DNA of 64,000 bases from Allobosea sp. TND4EK4 (GCF_900156025.1 NZ_FTMO01000001.1:372001-436000), one strand, 5' to 3'. Positions 16,405-25,195 are shown, counted from the first letter of the stretch. The notes: a model not told the origin generated them from the letters alone. Numbers and translations are program-made.

Positions 16405-17283
16405 ATGATGAACCTGTTCGAGATCATGCAATCGGCCCAGAACGGCCAGGCGATGCAGAATATCGCCCGGCAATACAGCCTGAGCCTGCAGCAGACCCAG
16501 GCCGCGATAGACGCCCTGCTGCCGGCCTTCTCGATGGCCTTGCAGCGCCAGACGCAGGACCCTTACGCCTTCGGCTCGCTGGCGCAGATGATGACGGCCT
16601 CGCCCTATGCGCGTTTCTTCGAGGCTGCGGGGAGCGGCATTCCGCCCGGCGCCAACACCGCCGGCCAGGACGTGCTGAGCCGCGTGTTCGGCTCGCAGGA
16701 GGTGGCCCAGGCCGTCGCCGCGCAGGCGGCCGCGACCAGCGGCGTCAGCATGGCGATCCTGAAGCAGATGCTGCCGGTGATCGCGGCGATGCTGATGGGC
16801 GGGCTGTCTAAGACAGCCAGCAACGAAGGCTTCGGCGGCATTCTCGGCCAGTTCGCGGAGATGATGCGGGGCCAGGTGCCCGGCATGCAGCCGCCTGCGC
16901 AGCCGGCCCCGCAGCAACAGGCGCCGCTCAATCCGATGGAGGCGATCCTGCGCGGCATGTTCGGACAGGCCAATGCCGCGCCGCCGCCGCAGGGCCAGAC
17001 CGGGGCCAGCCCGAACGACCCGTTCGGCGGCATGTTCGGGCAGATCCTCGGCGGAATGTTCGGCGGGGCGGCCCCCGGCACGGGCGCGGCGAACCCCGCA
17101 TCCCCGCCGCCTGCGCCCGAACCGCAAACGGCAGGGGGCGAGCTGCCGCCGGGGCCGGGCTCGATCGGCCTCGACGCACTCAACCAGATGTTCGAGCATG
17201 GGCGGCAGATCCAGGACGACCACCAGAAGGCGATGAAGTCGATCCTCGACGCCATGCTCGGCGGCGGCCAGCAGGCGCGCTGA
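16405..17283 (+). CDS. DUF937 domain-containing protein
   Basis: The 292-residue product has an N-terminal DUF937 region (residues 1-140): MNLFEIMQSAQNGQAMQNIA, then repeated helical segments QTQAAIDALLPAFSMAL and ILKQMLPVIAAMLMGGL. The second half is low complexity, rich in Pro, Gln, Gly and Ala, with repeated GGMFGQ and LRGMFGQ units. A YidB-like relative is known, but its function is not settled. GGGAGGCG precedes the ATG. The protein appears cytoplasmic, with no signal peptide. Confidence 0.82.
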   Translation: MMNLFEIMQSAQNGQAMQNIARQYSLSLQQTQAAIDALLPAFSMALQRQTQDPYAFGSLAQMMTASPYARFFEAAGSGIPPGANTAGQDVLSRVFGSQEVAQAVAAQAAATSGVSMAILKQMLPVIAAMLMGGLSKTASNEGFGGILGQFAEMMRGQVPGMQPPAQPAPQQQAPLNPMEAILRGMFGQANAAPPPQGQTGASPNDPFGGMFGQILGGMFGGAAPGTGAANPASPPPAPEPQTAGGELPPGPGSIGLDALNQMFEHGRQIQDDHQKAMKSILDAMLGGGQQAR

Positions 17284-17294
17284 CGCAGCACCAC

Positions 17295-17324
17295 AAAAAA
17301 GGGCGGAAGCCGAAGCTCCCGCCC
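17295..17324 (-). terminator. Rho-independent terminator of the DUF1127 gene
   Basis: On the minus strand a GGGCGG/CCGCCC stem with a short internal mismatch is followed by six T. It lies 45 nt beyond the DUF1127 stop. It also sits 12 nt after the DUF937 stop and could act on both strands, although only the minus direction has the U-run. Confidence 0.75.
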
Positions 17325-17368
17325 GCAGGGACGCCGCGCCAAGGGGTCAGGCGCGGCGCAAGCTCAGC

Positions 17369-17728
17369 TCAGGCACAGCGCGCCAGAACATGGTCCGCAT
17401 GGCCCGCCATGACCGGACCGCTCTCGGAGAGGCGGACCGCCTGTTCGCGGCGGGCATTGGCGACATCGGCCCCGGCGCGCGAGCGCGCAGCCAGAATCGT
17501 CGAGGGGTCGGTCAGCCAGGAGGTGGCCAGCGCACCGTTCACATCCGAGCGGACAAGGCCGATATCCTTCAGCTCACGCTCGTCGAGTTCGCCGAGGCGC
17601 ATCACCTCGCGGCGGTGCAGCATCGCTCGCCCAAAGCCCGCCAGCTGCGTCACGACCGTGCCGGCAACGCGCACGATCCCCGCCGGAGCGGATGAGAGCG
17701 ACTTCGCAGCGATGGTCATGAACAACAT
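17369..17728 (-). CDS. DUF1127 domain-containing protein (extended)
   Basis: The 119-residue product contains the DUF1127 (YjiS-like) motif in the middle: RREVMRLGELDERELKDIGL, with the conserved LxxLDxRxLxDIGL pattern. It is longer than the usual 50-75 residues because of a C-terminal extension of about 50 residues. GAGGAGG before the ATG at 17728 is a strong ribosome binding site. It is divergent from a LysR gene. In other Hyphomicrobiales, VtlR/LsrB-type LysR proteins control small DUF1127 genes, so regulation by the neighbour is plausible. Confidence 0.85.
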   Translation of the reverse strand: MLFMTIAAKSLSSAPAGIVRVAGTVVTQLAGFGRAMLHRREVMRLGELDERELKDIGLVRSDVNGALATSWLTDPSTILAARSRAGADVANARREQAVRLSESGPVMAGHADHVLARCA

Positions 17729-17903
17729 GGCACCCTCCTCGGGGCAGGATCGAATTCGGGACGCTCGCCGCCGGCCCGGACGCACCTTCTGGTCGGCTTG
17801 TTGGTGAACGGCCTCCGATTTAGCGAGAGGCTGGTCATCAGCCAAACGAATGGTTATGATCCTTCACAACACGGATATTGATAGTCCGGCGACGGGGGAT
17901 GTC

Positions 17904-18785
17904 ATGGCCCATGTGCTCGATGCCGATCAGCTGAAGACCTTCGTCGCCATCGCCGATACGGGCTCCTTCACCCGTGCAGCCGAGATCGTGTTCAAGACGC
18001 AATCGGCGGTCTCGATGCAGATGAAGCGCCTCGAGGAGCGCGTCGGCCGGCCGCTGTTCGGCCGCGACGGGCGCCATGCGAAGCTGACGGAGGATGGCGA
18101 GCGACTGCTCGACTATGCCCGCCGCATCGTCAGGCTGAATCTCGAATGCGTGGCGAGCTTCACCGATGCCGACCTGAAGGGCCGCATCCGGCTGGGGGTC
18201 CCCGACGACTATGCCGACCGATACCTGCCCGAGATCCTGGCCCGCTTCGCCCATTCCAATCCGCGTGCCGAGGTCACGGTCGTCTGCGAGCCCACCCCGA
18301 TGCTGGCCGAGCGGATCGCGACCGGGGACATCGACCTCGCCATCATCACCCATGTGGAAAGCCGCGGCCAGGGCGAGATCATCCGCATCGAGCCGCTGCT
18401 CTGGGTCACCTCGGCCCGCCATACCGTGCATGAGGAAGACCCGCTGCCGCTGGCGCTGGGGCGGCCCACCTGCAACTGGCGGCAGGCAGCCGTCGATGCG
18501 CTGGAAGCGAAGGGGCGGCGCTTCCGCGTGCTCTATGCGAGCTGGAACTCGACCGCTGTCGGCGCCGCCGTCGTCGCAGGGCTGGCCGTCTCGGTGCTGC
18601 CGGAAAGCGCGGTGCGGCCCGGCATGCGCATCCTCGGGCCGGCCGAAGGGTTCGCCACCCTGCCCTCCTGCAAGATCGGGCTGCTGCGAACGCGCTTCGA
18701 CCCCTCCGTGCTGTCGAACGCGCTGGCCGAGCACATCATCCAGAGCCTGGACAATCTGGCGAGCTTCAAGGTGGCGGCGGAATAG
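17904..18785 (+). CDS. LysR family transcriptional regulator (possibly VtlR/LsrB-like)
   Basis: The 293-residue product has the LysR HTH at residues 4-62 (LDADQLKTFVAIADTGSFTR, then FKTQSAVSMQMKRLEERVG) and a periplasmic-binding-like effector domain from about 90. The HTH resembles that of the LsrB/VtlR group. The ATG at 17904 follows GGGGGA, and longer readings from 17850 are less likely. It is divergent from the DUF1127 gene, with a 175-nt shared promoter region. Confidence 0.88.
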   Translation: MAHVLDADQLKTFVAIADTGSFTRAAEIVFKTQSAVSMQMKRLEERVGRPLFGRDGRHAKLTEDGERLLDYARRIVRLNLECVASFTDADLKGRIRLGVPDDYADRYLPEILARFAHSNPRAEVTVVCEPTPMLAERIATGDIDLAIITHVESRGQGEIIRIEPLLWVTSARHTVHEEDPLPLALGRPTCNWRQAAVDALEAKGRRFRVLYASWNSTAVGAAVVAGLAVSVLPESAVRPGMRILGPAEGFATLPSCKIGLLRTRFDPSVLSNALAEHIIQSLDNLASFKVAAE

Positions 18786-18817
18786 GCCTCGGTCGGCTTT
18801 TCTGCAGAGGCTCAGGC

Positions 18818-18994
18818 TCAGTGCGAGAGCGCGCTGGCCGCAGACTGGAAGAAACCGAGCACCGACTGGCCGATCTGTGTCGCCCACGTGACGATCGTCA
18901 ACGAGATCAAGCTGACGACGAGGCCGTACTCGATCGCCGTCGCACCGTTCTGGTCGCGGCAAAAATCAGCAATGCTGGCGCAAATTCTGACCAT
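18818..18994 (-). CDS. Flp/Fap-type IVb pilin, isolated
   Basis: The 58-residue product is a Flp pilin. A short N-terminal leader is followed by NGATAIEYGLVVSLISLTIV, the conserved prepilin peptidase region (G/A-TAIEYGL) and hydrophobic helix. The rest is short and polar-hydrophobic. The start is uncertain because neither 18994 nor 19057 has a good ribosome binding site. No tad/cpa assembly genes are nearby, so it must depend on machinery elsewhere or be vestigial. Confidence 0.8.
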   Translation of the reverse strand: MVRICASIADFCRDQNGATAIEYGLVVSLISLTIVTWATQIGQSVLGFFQSAASALSH

Positions 18995-19108
18995 GTCGCG
19001 ATCATTAGCGCCGAGATTGTGCCAAAGCGTTAATGCGCGCACTGCAATGCAGCGCATCCGCCAAATTGTGCGGTCCGGATCGCCAGGCGACTGAGGATCG
19101 GCTCCTGG

Positions 19109-20491
19109 CTAAAGCGCGAATTCCGTCATCACCGGCTCGACCCTGCCCTGCCAGGCATCGCGGTAACGTGCTTCGAGCCGCTGTGCGAGCGTCTCGCCCT
19201 TGGAAACGATCTCGGCAACCGGCGCGAGGTAATGGCTCTCGTCGCGGCCTGACGCGTCCAGCCGAGCCCGGCGGGCCAGGCCGGCGCGCGACAGTTCGAG
19301 AATCTCGACCGCGATGTCGGCCAGCTTTCGGCGCGCGATGGTTGCCGCAAGTCCCTGCTTCGGCACGGTGTCGCGCAGCGCCTGCCGCTCCTCGGCGCTC
19401 CAGCCTTTGACCAGATCCCACGCCGCGTCGAGCGACTGGCGATCGTAGAGGAGCCCGACCCAGAAGGCCGGCAGAGCGACCAGCATGTCGGGGGGGCCGG
19501 CATCGGCGCCGCGCATCTCCAGAAAGCGCTTGAGACGCACCTCCGGGAAGATCGTCGAGAGATGGTTGGCCCAGTCCGAGATCGTCGCACGCTCGCCCGG
19601 CAGTTGCGGCAGGCGCCCGCCAAGCAGGTCGCGGAAGGAGGCGCCGGCCACGTCGTGATAGATGTCGCCACGCTTGACGAAATACATCGGCACGTCGAGC
19701 GCATAGTCGACATAGCGCTCATAGGACATGCCCTCGTCGAATGCGAAGGAGAGCATGCCGGAGCGGGCCTTGTCGGTGTCGCGCCAGATTTCGGAGCGCA
19801 TCGACTGGAAGCCGTTGAGCTTGCGCTCCAGGAAGGGCGAGGAGGCGAAAAGCGCCGTCGCCAGCGGCTGCAGGGCCAGCGAGACGCGCAGCTTGCGCAC
19901 CATGTCGGCCTCGGTCGCGAAGTCGAGATTGACCTGGACGGTGCAGGTGCGGAACATCATGTCGAGGCCCATCGTGCCGACCTTCGGCATGTAGTTCGCC
20001 ATGATCTTGTAGCGCCCCTTCGGCATCACCGGCGTCTCCGCCCGCGTCCACAGCGGCGATGCGCCGAGCGCGACGAAGCCGATCTCGTGCGGGGCGGCGA
20101 CCGCCTTCACCTGCGCGATATGGTCCAGGAGCTCGCGGGACGTCTCATGTACGGTCTCCAGCGGCGCGCCCGACAGTTCGAACTGCCCACCCGGCTCCAG
20201 CGAGATCGCGCCGCCGACATCGTCGGGGCCGGCCAGGCCGATGATGTTGCCGTCATCGACGATCGGCTCCCAGCCGAGACGCTGCTGCATCCCCTCGAGC
20301 AGAGCGCGAATGCCGCCGGCGCCGGGCCGGCCCTCATAGGGAACGGGCGCGAGATCCGAGCGGTAGAACGGAAACTTCTCGTGCTCCGTGCCGATCCGGA
20401 AGCGAGACTCCGGCTTCTCGCCAGCGGCGATCCAGGAGACCAGCTCTTCCTTGGAGCCGACCGGGGTCGAATCGGACACGTCGCGGGCCAT
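19109..20491 (-). CDS. gshA: Glutamate-cysteine ligase, plant/alphaproteobacterial type
   Basis: The 460-residue enzyme makes gamma-glutamylcysteine, the first step of glutathione synthesis. It matches the proteobacterial-plant type GCL: IGTEHEKFPFYR near residue 35, ISLEPGGQFELSGAPLETVHE in part near 95, and MFRTCTVQVNLDFATEADM in part near 185. GGAGCG before ATG 20491 fixes the start. It lies downstream of ybdK on the same strand, but a strong hairpin separates them. Confidence 0.95.
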   Translation of the reverse strand: MARDVSDSTPVGSKEELVSWIAAGEKPESRFRIGTEHEKFPFYRSDLAPVPYEGRPGAGGIRALLEGMQQRLGWEPIVDDGNIIGLAGPDDVGGAISLEPGGQFELSGAPLETVHETSRELLDHIAQVKAVAAPHEIGFVALGASPLWTRAETPVMPKGRYKIMANYMPKVGTMGLDMMFRTCTVQVNLDFATEADMVRKLRVSLALQPLATALFASSPFLERKLNGFQSMRSEIWRDTDKARSGMLSFAFDEGMSYERYVDYALDVPMYFVKRGDIYHDVAGASFRDLLGGRLPQLPGERATISDWANHLSTIFPEVRLKRFLEMRGADAGPPDMLVALPAFWVGLLYDRQSLDAAWDLVKGWSAEERQALRDTVPKQGLAATIARRKLADIAVEILELSRAGLARRARLDASGRDESHYLAPVAEIVSKGETLAQRLEARYRDAWQGRVEPVMTEFAL

Positions 20492-20520
20492 AGGCGCTCC
20501 GGCAGAAAAGACGAAAGAAG

Positions 20521-20560
20521 GCCTCGAGCCGGGCCGCCCGCTGGCGACCCGGCTCGAGGC
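20521..20560 (-). terminator. 13-bp stem hairpin with pyrimidine tail between ybdK and gshA
   Basis: GCCTCGAGCCGGG pairs perfectly with CCCGGCTCGAGGC across a 14-nt loop. On the minus strand it is followed by CTTCTTTCGTCTTTTC. It lies 105 nt after ybdK and 30 nt before the gshA start. It is best read as the ybdK terminator, but a leader structure on the gshA transcript is possible. Confidence 0.6.
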
Positions 20561-20665
20561 ACGGGAGGACAGACATAGGCGAGCGCCGGACGCTCGACAA
20601 CGACCGCGCCCTTGCATTCGTGAAAGCCCGGCCGGCGTTTTAGGCAGGGCGGCCGCCGGCCGGCG

Positions 20666-21826
20666 TCAGCATCCCGCCAAAGGCACCGCCGGCTGGGTCG
20701 CGTTCGCTGCATCGGTGGTGTTGGCGAGCCAGTCGATGACGGCGGCGAGCGCCGCCTGATCCGTCGCGCCGCATTCGCGCGACCGTTCGAAGACATGAAG
20801 CTGCTCATCGGCGCTGGTTCCCTCGGCGACGATGTCAGCGCAGCGGGCGAGCTCGGGCGCGCAGCCGAGGGCTTCGGCATCCTCCGCCAGTTCTGCCGTC
20901 AGTTCGGCCACGAGATCGGAGATCGTCCGCATGCCGGAGCCGTCGGAGGCGATCAGGCCGCCATGGACGCCATAGCGCTGGGCGCGCCACATGTTCTCGA
21001 CAGCGATGCCACGCGTGGCGGGCGTCATCCGGGCGTGGATGCCGGGCTTGCGCAGCAGATGGCGCACCAGGCAGCGATAGAGCGCCGCAATCGCGAGCGT
21101 GTCCTCCAGCCGCGTGCAACTGTCGGCGACGCGCAGCTCCAGCGTCGGATGCCGCAGCGAGGGGCGAATCGCCCACCAGATATAGCTGGCATCCTTGATC
21201 GCGCCCGCTTGCGACAGCGCGGAAACGTAGGCGCGGTAGTCCTGCGGCTCGGTGAACAGCTCCGGCAGGCCGGTGCGCGGCAGCTCGTTATAGGCGGCGA
21301 GCCGGTAGCCGAGCAGGCCCGTCGCCCGCCCCTGCCAGAAGGGCGAGGAGGTCGAGAGCGCCAGCAGCAAGGGCAGATAGGGCATCAGCCGCGCCATCAG
21401 CCTGATCCGCTCATCCTCGTCGACGACCTCGACATGGACATGCAGGCCGCAAAACTGATTGCGTCTCCCGATCATCTGCAGATCGCGCATCAGCGCGTCG
21501 TAGCGAGCGGCATCCGTGAGTTGCTGGCGATCCCAGACGGCGCACGGATGGGTGCCGCAAGCGAGGAGCAGCATTCCATGCTCGGCCGCCATCGCCGCGA
21601 GGCCTTGCCGCAGCCGGCCGAGCGACTGCCGAGCCTCGTTCATGCTGCCAAGCACCGGCGTCGCGACCTCGATCTGGGACTGCAGCATCTCGCGCTGCAC
21701 CTCGTCCGGAAACGCGCTCTGGGCGGAATCGATGAATGCCTGCGGCATCGCCTGCACCGCTCCGTGGTGCCGCGCATCCGCCAGGAAATACTCTTCCTCG
21801 ATCCCGAAGCGGAACGTCGATGCCAT
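20666..21826 (-). CDS. ybdK: YbdK-type carboxylate-amine ligase (GCS2 family)
   Basis: The 386-residue protein belongs to the GCS2 family. It starts with TFRFGIEEEYFLADARH, with the catalytic-site EEEYFL. Other landmarks are ACGTHP, GLHVHVEV and ALSTSSPFWQGRATGLLGYR, the last spanning a conserved helix. Family members have weak glutamate-cysteine ligase activity and their true substrate is uncertain. It is upstream of gshA, giving two GCL-fold enzymes side by side. Confidence 0.9.
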   Translation of the reverse strand: MASTFRFGIEEEYFLADARHHGAVQAMPQAFIDSAQSAFPDEVQREMLQSQIEVATPVLGSMNEARQSLGRLRQGLAAMAAEHGMLLLACGTHPCAVWDRQQLTDAARYDALMRDLQMIGRRNQFCGLHVHVEVVDEDERIRLMARLMPYLPLLLALSTSSPFWQGRATGLLGYRLAAYNELPRTGLPELFTEPQDYRAYVSALSQAGAIKDASYIWWAIRPSLRHPTLELRVADSCTRLEDTLAIAALYRCLVRHLLRKPGIHARMTPATRGIAVENMWRAQRYGVHGGLIASDGSGMRTISDLVAELTAELAEDAEALGCAPELARCADIVAEGTSADEQLHVFERSRECGATDQAALAAVIDWLANTTDAANATQPAVPLAGC

Positions 21827-21971
21827 CAGCGCCTCCCTTGGGCCGCGTCACCTTGCGCAGCCTGCCGGAGGCGCGGGCCTTAAGGCCGGCGTCGTTCCCC
21901 CCGCGGTCCGGCAACGCCGCAAGGGTCAGAGCCGTTCCCTGTCCAGCCTGCGCAGGGGGAAGCCCGATATG

Positions 21972-22718
21972 TCAGGCACGAGACCAATCGCCGAGGACGG
22001 CCTGCACAACCGCGAGCGCGGCAACAGCCGCGGTGTCGGCCCTCAGGATGCGCGGCCCCAGCGAAATCGGCAGGGTCTTCGGCCTCGCCCGGATGAGCCG
22101 CCGCTCGCTCTCATCGAAGCCCCCTTCCGGCCCGATCAGCACGGCGAGCGGGGCCGGCTCGCAGGCGGAGAGCGCTGCGATCGGGCTCTGCTGCGCCAGA
22201 TCCTCGTCGCAGAAGATCAAGAGCTGCTCCGCAGGCAGGGCGGCGAGCGCGGCCTCGAGCGGCTGCTCCGGCTCGATCAGCGGCAGGCTCAGGATGCCGC
22301 ATTGCTCCGCCGCTTCCACTGCATTGGCGCGCAATCGCTCGAGATTGATCCGGGAAACCTGGGTGCGGCGGGTCAGCACGGGCTGCAACAGGCCGGCCCC
22401 CATCTCGATCGCCTTCTGGGCCATATAGTCGAGCCGCGCATGCTTCAGAGGCGCAAAGAGATAACGCAGCGTGGGCTGCGGCGGCTGGGGCTTGACCTGC
22501 TCGACCAGAGCCAGCGTCGCCTGCTTGCGCCCCTCCGGCGCGACACGCGCCAGCCATTCACCGTCCCGGCCGTTGAAGACGCGGATGGGGTCGCCGGCCT
22601 TCAGGCGCAGGACGTTCAGCAGGTAATTGGCCTGGTCGCGTTCGAGCGGCAGGGCGGCCCCAACGGCAAAGCCTGCGTCGATATGAAGCCTGTGGCGGGC
22701 GAAATCCGGCGTGGACAT
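21972..22718 (-). CDS. rsmE: 16S rRNA (uracil(1498)-N(3))-methyltransferase
   Basis: The 248-residue SPOUT enzyme methylates U1498 of 16S rRNA. The C-terminal knot is visible: VLIGPEGGFDESE (about 192-204) and SLGPRILRADTAAVAAL near the end. The N-terminal PUA-like part includes LNVLRLKAGDPIRVFNG. The ATG at 22718 is chosen at the conserved MSTPDFARHRL. Upstream codons to 22883 are open but unconserved. It is divergent from a secreted protein and ubiA, the usual order in this order of bacteria. Confidence 0.94.
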   Translation of the reverse strand: MSTPDFARHRLHIDAGFAVGAALPLERDQANYLLNVLRLKAGDPIRVFNGRDGEWLARVAPEGRKQATLALVEQVKPQPPQPTLRYLFAPLKHARLDYMAQKAIEMGAGLLQPVLTRRTQVSRINLERLRANAVEAAEQCGILSLPLIEPEQPLEAALAALPAEQLLIFCDEDLAQQSPIAALSACEPAPLAVLIGPEGGFDESERRLIRARPKTLPISLGPRILRADTAAVAALAVVQAVLGDWSRA

Positions 22719-22931
22719 GGGCGCGAGCGCTGCTCCGAGATCGACAGGGCCGTTGAAGGCGCCGCGAAAACCGCCACAATCGCCGTCTAAGGGCAAGGCT
22801 ATTCCTTGAAATGATCCGCGCTCGCTCGAAGCTTCCATGGACTCGGAAGGCTTTTTGGCGTTAACAGCCCTGTTGTTAAGCATAGCGCGGAGACCGGCCA
22901 GCGGCGGCCGGATATCTGGAGAAGGACGGCA

Positions 22932-23420
22932 ATGCGGCGAAGGATGGCTTCAGGAATGCTCGCGACCCTCGGTCTGGCCGCGGCGTCGCTGTGGAGCGCC
23001 GGCCCGGCCCAGGCGCAGGGCGCCTCCGGCTGCGAGCCGATGCAGAAGCTTCTGATGGAGCGCAAGGCGATGGTCGATCGCATCGCCGCCTCGCAAAAAT
23101 CGAAGAAGAAGCTGACCCCGCAGGACGCCTGCTCGCTCTTCGGGCGGCTGGCGAACAATGGCGAGGCGACCCTGAAATTCGCCACCGCAAACAAGGATTG
23201 GTGCCAGATTCCCGATTCCTTCATCGAAGGGATGACCGTCGACAACAAGAAGATCGTCGGTGTGCGTGGCCAGGCCTGCAACGCGGTCAAGCAGCAGGCG
23301 GCGATGCAGAAGCGCGCCCAGCAGCAGGCGCAGCGGGGCGCCGCCAACCCCTTCGGCGGGGCTGATTCAGTGACAAGCGGCGCCGGCGGCGGCCTGCGGA
23401 TTCCGCAGGGCGCTCTCTGA
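22932..23420 (+). CDS. Secreted four-cysteine hypothetical protein
   Basis: The 162-residue product has a signal peptide: MRRRMASGM, a hydrophobic core, then AGPAQAQG with a likely AQA cleavage site near residue 29. The mature part has four Cys (SGCEP, DACSLFG, DWCQIP, GQACNA), suggesting two disulfides, and a Gln/Ala-rich tail. GGAGAAGG precedes the ATG. I recognise no named family. The position between rsmE and ubiA and the likely periplasmic location are all that can be said. Confidence 0.78.
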   Translation: MRRRMASGMLATLGLAAASLWSAGPAQAQGASGCEPMQKLLMERKAMVDRIAASQKSKKKLTPQDACSLFGRLANNGEATLKFATANKDWCQIPDSFIEGMTVDNKKIVGVRGQACNAVKQQAAMQKRAQQQAQRGAANPFGGADSVTSGAGGGLRIPQGAL

Positions 23421-23436
23421 GCCAGGACGGCACGGC

Positions 23437-24423
23437 ATGCCGAACCCCGTCCATGCCGGCCGGCTTCCAGATGCGGACACGCCCCCGTCGGACGCTCCCC
23501 TGCCCGACGCCCTGACCGGGCATTGGGTGGACAGGCGCGCCCCGCGCGCCGCGCGGCCCTTTCTCAAGCTCGCCCGCATCGAGCGGCCCATCGGCTGGTG
23601 GCTTCTGTTGCTGCCCTGCTGGTGGTCGGCGGGGCTGGCGGCCATCGCCGCCGGGCGGCCCTATCCCGACCCGTGGCACTGCCTGCTCTTCCTGATCGGC
23701 GCCGTTCTGATGCGCGGGGCGGGCTGCACCTTCAACGACATCATCGACCGCAAGCTCGACGCCGAGGTCGCCCGCACCCGCGGCCGTCCGCTGCCCTCTG
23801 GACAGGTCACGGCGAAGGCGGCGGCCGTGTTCATGGTCGCGCAGGCGCTCTGCGGCCTCGTCGTGCTGCTGCAGTTCAACCGCTTCACGATCCTGCTCGG
23901 CATCGCCTCGCTGGCGATCGTGGCGGTCTACCCGTTCATGAAGCGGGTCACGAACATGCCGCAATTCGTGCTCGGGCTCGCCTTCTCTTGGGGGGCACTG
24001 CTGGGTTGGAGCGCAGTGTTCGGCCGGCTCGATGCGCCGGCGCTGCTGGTCTATGCCGCGTCAGTCGCCTGGACCGTCGGCTACGACACGATCTACGCGA
24101 TGCAGGATCTCGAAGACGACGTCATTGCCGGCATCAAGTCGAGCGCACGCTATTTCGGCGAGCACACGCAGGCGGCGGTGGGGCTATGTTTCGCGCTGGC
24201 GGTTCTGCTCCTTGTGGGCGCGATCTGGCTCGTCGGCGGCGGCATTCTCGCCTGGGCGGGGTTTACAGCCTTTGCCGCGCATCTGGCCTGGCAGGTCGCC
24301 CGCATTCCCGGCGCGACGGCGCAGGAGGCGCTGGCGCTGTTCCGCTCCAACAAATGGGCCGGGCTCGTCCTCGCCGCCGGGCTGGCGCTCGACGGCGCCG
24401 GCCGGGCCTGGACCGGCCTCTGA
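23437..24423 (+). CDS. ubiA: 4-hydroxybenzoate polyprenyltransferase
   Basis: The 328-residue integral membrane enzyme prenylates 4-hydroxybenzoate in ubiquinone synthesis. The two Asp-rich motifs are present: FNDIIDRKLD (99-108) and YAMQDLEDD near 222-230. About eight hydrophobic segments follow the soluble 40-residue N terminus, with RIERPIGWWLLLLPCWW at the first. It starts 16 nt after the secreted protein, so the two may share a transcript. It converges on the DUF6101 gene with 3 nt between the stops. Confidence 0.94.
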   Translation: MPNPVHAGRLPDADTPPSDAPLPDALTGHWVDRRAPRAARPFLKLARIERPIGWWLLLLPCWWSAGLAAIAAGRPYPDPWHCLLFLIGAVLMRGAGCTFNDIIDRKLDAEVARTRGRPLPSGQVTAKAAAVFMVAQALCGLVVLLQFNRFTILLGIASLAIVAVYPFMKRVTNMPQFVLGLAFSWGALLGWSAVFGRLDAPALLVYAASVAWTVGYDTIYAMQDLEDDVIAGIKSSARYFGEHTQAAVGLCFALAVLLLVGAIWLVGGGILAWAGFTAFAAHLAWQVARIPGATAQEALALFRSNKWAGLVLAAGLALDGAGRAWTGL

Positions 24424-24426
24424 TCG

Positions 24427-24948
24427 TCAGTCGGTCAAGCGATCACCCGACACCATCACCGGCAGTTCCGGCAGGCGGCCGGGCTTGCGGCGCGTCAGGA
24501 AGCGCGGACGGCGACCGTTCAGCATGGCGTAGCGGCGCCGGATCCGCGTCGGGCCGAGCATGACGCGACCGAGTTGCGGGAAGGGTTCGGAGACGGTCCC
24601 GTCAACCGTTTCCAGCAGCAAAGGCAGGCCGCTGACCCGCCCGAAATCCCGCCACAGGGCGACGGCATCGTCCTGATCGGCGCTGGCGACGACGACGGAA
24701 CGCCCGTCCCCTGCTGTCAAGGCGAGTTCGAAGCGCTGATCGTCGCCCGTCTGGTTCGCCAGACGAAGGGCTACGCCGCGCCATGCGGCCGAGGCGCGCA
24801 GGATGCGCACGGAGCCGATCCGCTCCAGGCCCGGCGCCGAAGGCTGCCGGGGCATCGGGTTGCAGGATACGATCGCTGTTGAGGTCGGACCGCCGGGGAG
24901 CCGCGGCGCAAAGCCACTCCCTCCGGCGGCCGGCGTGACGCTGGCCAT
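24427..24948 (-). CDS. DUF6101 family protein
   Basis: The 173-residue product matches the DUF6101 proteins of Hyphomicrobiales. The core is SVRILRASAAWRGVALRL through WRDFGRVSGLPLLLET, then a basic tail RIRRRYAMLNGRRPRFLTRR. There is no signal peptide or membrane segment. It is convergent with ubiA. Function is unknown and the family assignment rests on sequence pattern and synteny. Confidence 0.72.
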   Translation of the reverse strand: MASVTPAAGGSGFAPRLPGGPTSTAIVSCNPMPRQPSAPGLERIGSVRILRASAAWRGVALRLANQTGDDQRFELALTAGDGRSVVVASADQDDAVALWRDFGRVSGLPLLLETVDGTVSEPFPQLGRVMLGPTRIRRRYAMLNGRRPRFLTRRKPGRLPELPVMVSGDRLTD

Positions 24949-25050
24949 CGGTTATAACGCCTCTCTAATCCCTGCTGCAACGGAGCCCTCTGTCGATGCC
25001 GGGGCTCTCGTGCTTGCCACATGAAACTGGAGGCGCGGGGTGTCCGAGCG

Positions 25051-25069
25051 CTTAACCCGCTAGGTTAAG
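25051..25069. promoter_or_regulatory. Inverted repeat CTTAACC-N5-GGTTAAG
   Basis: Perfect 7-bp arms flank CGCTA. Both arms contain TTAACC, a CtrA-type half site, but in opposed orientation and with 9 rather than 7 bp between TTAA cores. It lies 127 nt upstream of the CysQ-like gene. Confidence 0.35.
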
Positions 25070-25195
25070 GGAGGGTGTTTTCCGCGTTTCCGGCGCCGAA
25101 ACGGCCGCTTTCGAACCGGATGCTTGACGGAGTGTTTCGATCGGCCCCGGCATTTTCGGCTTGTATCCCAGTCCGCCGGGGCCGATACGAAAGCC

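Noticed and set aside
17850-17903. LysR start at 17850
   Set aside because: The 18 extra residues do not match the family, and ATG 17904 has a good ribosome binding site.
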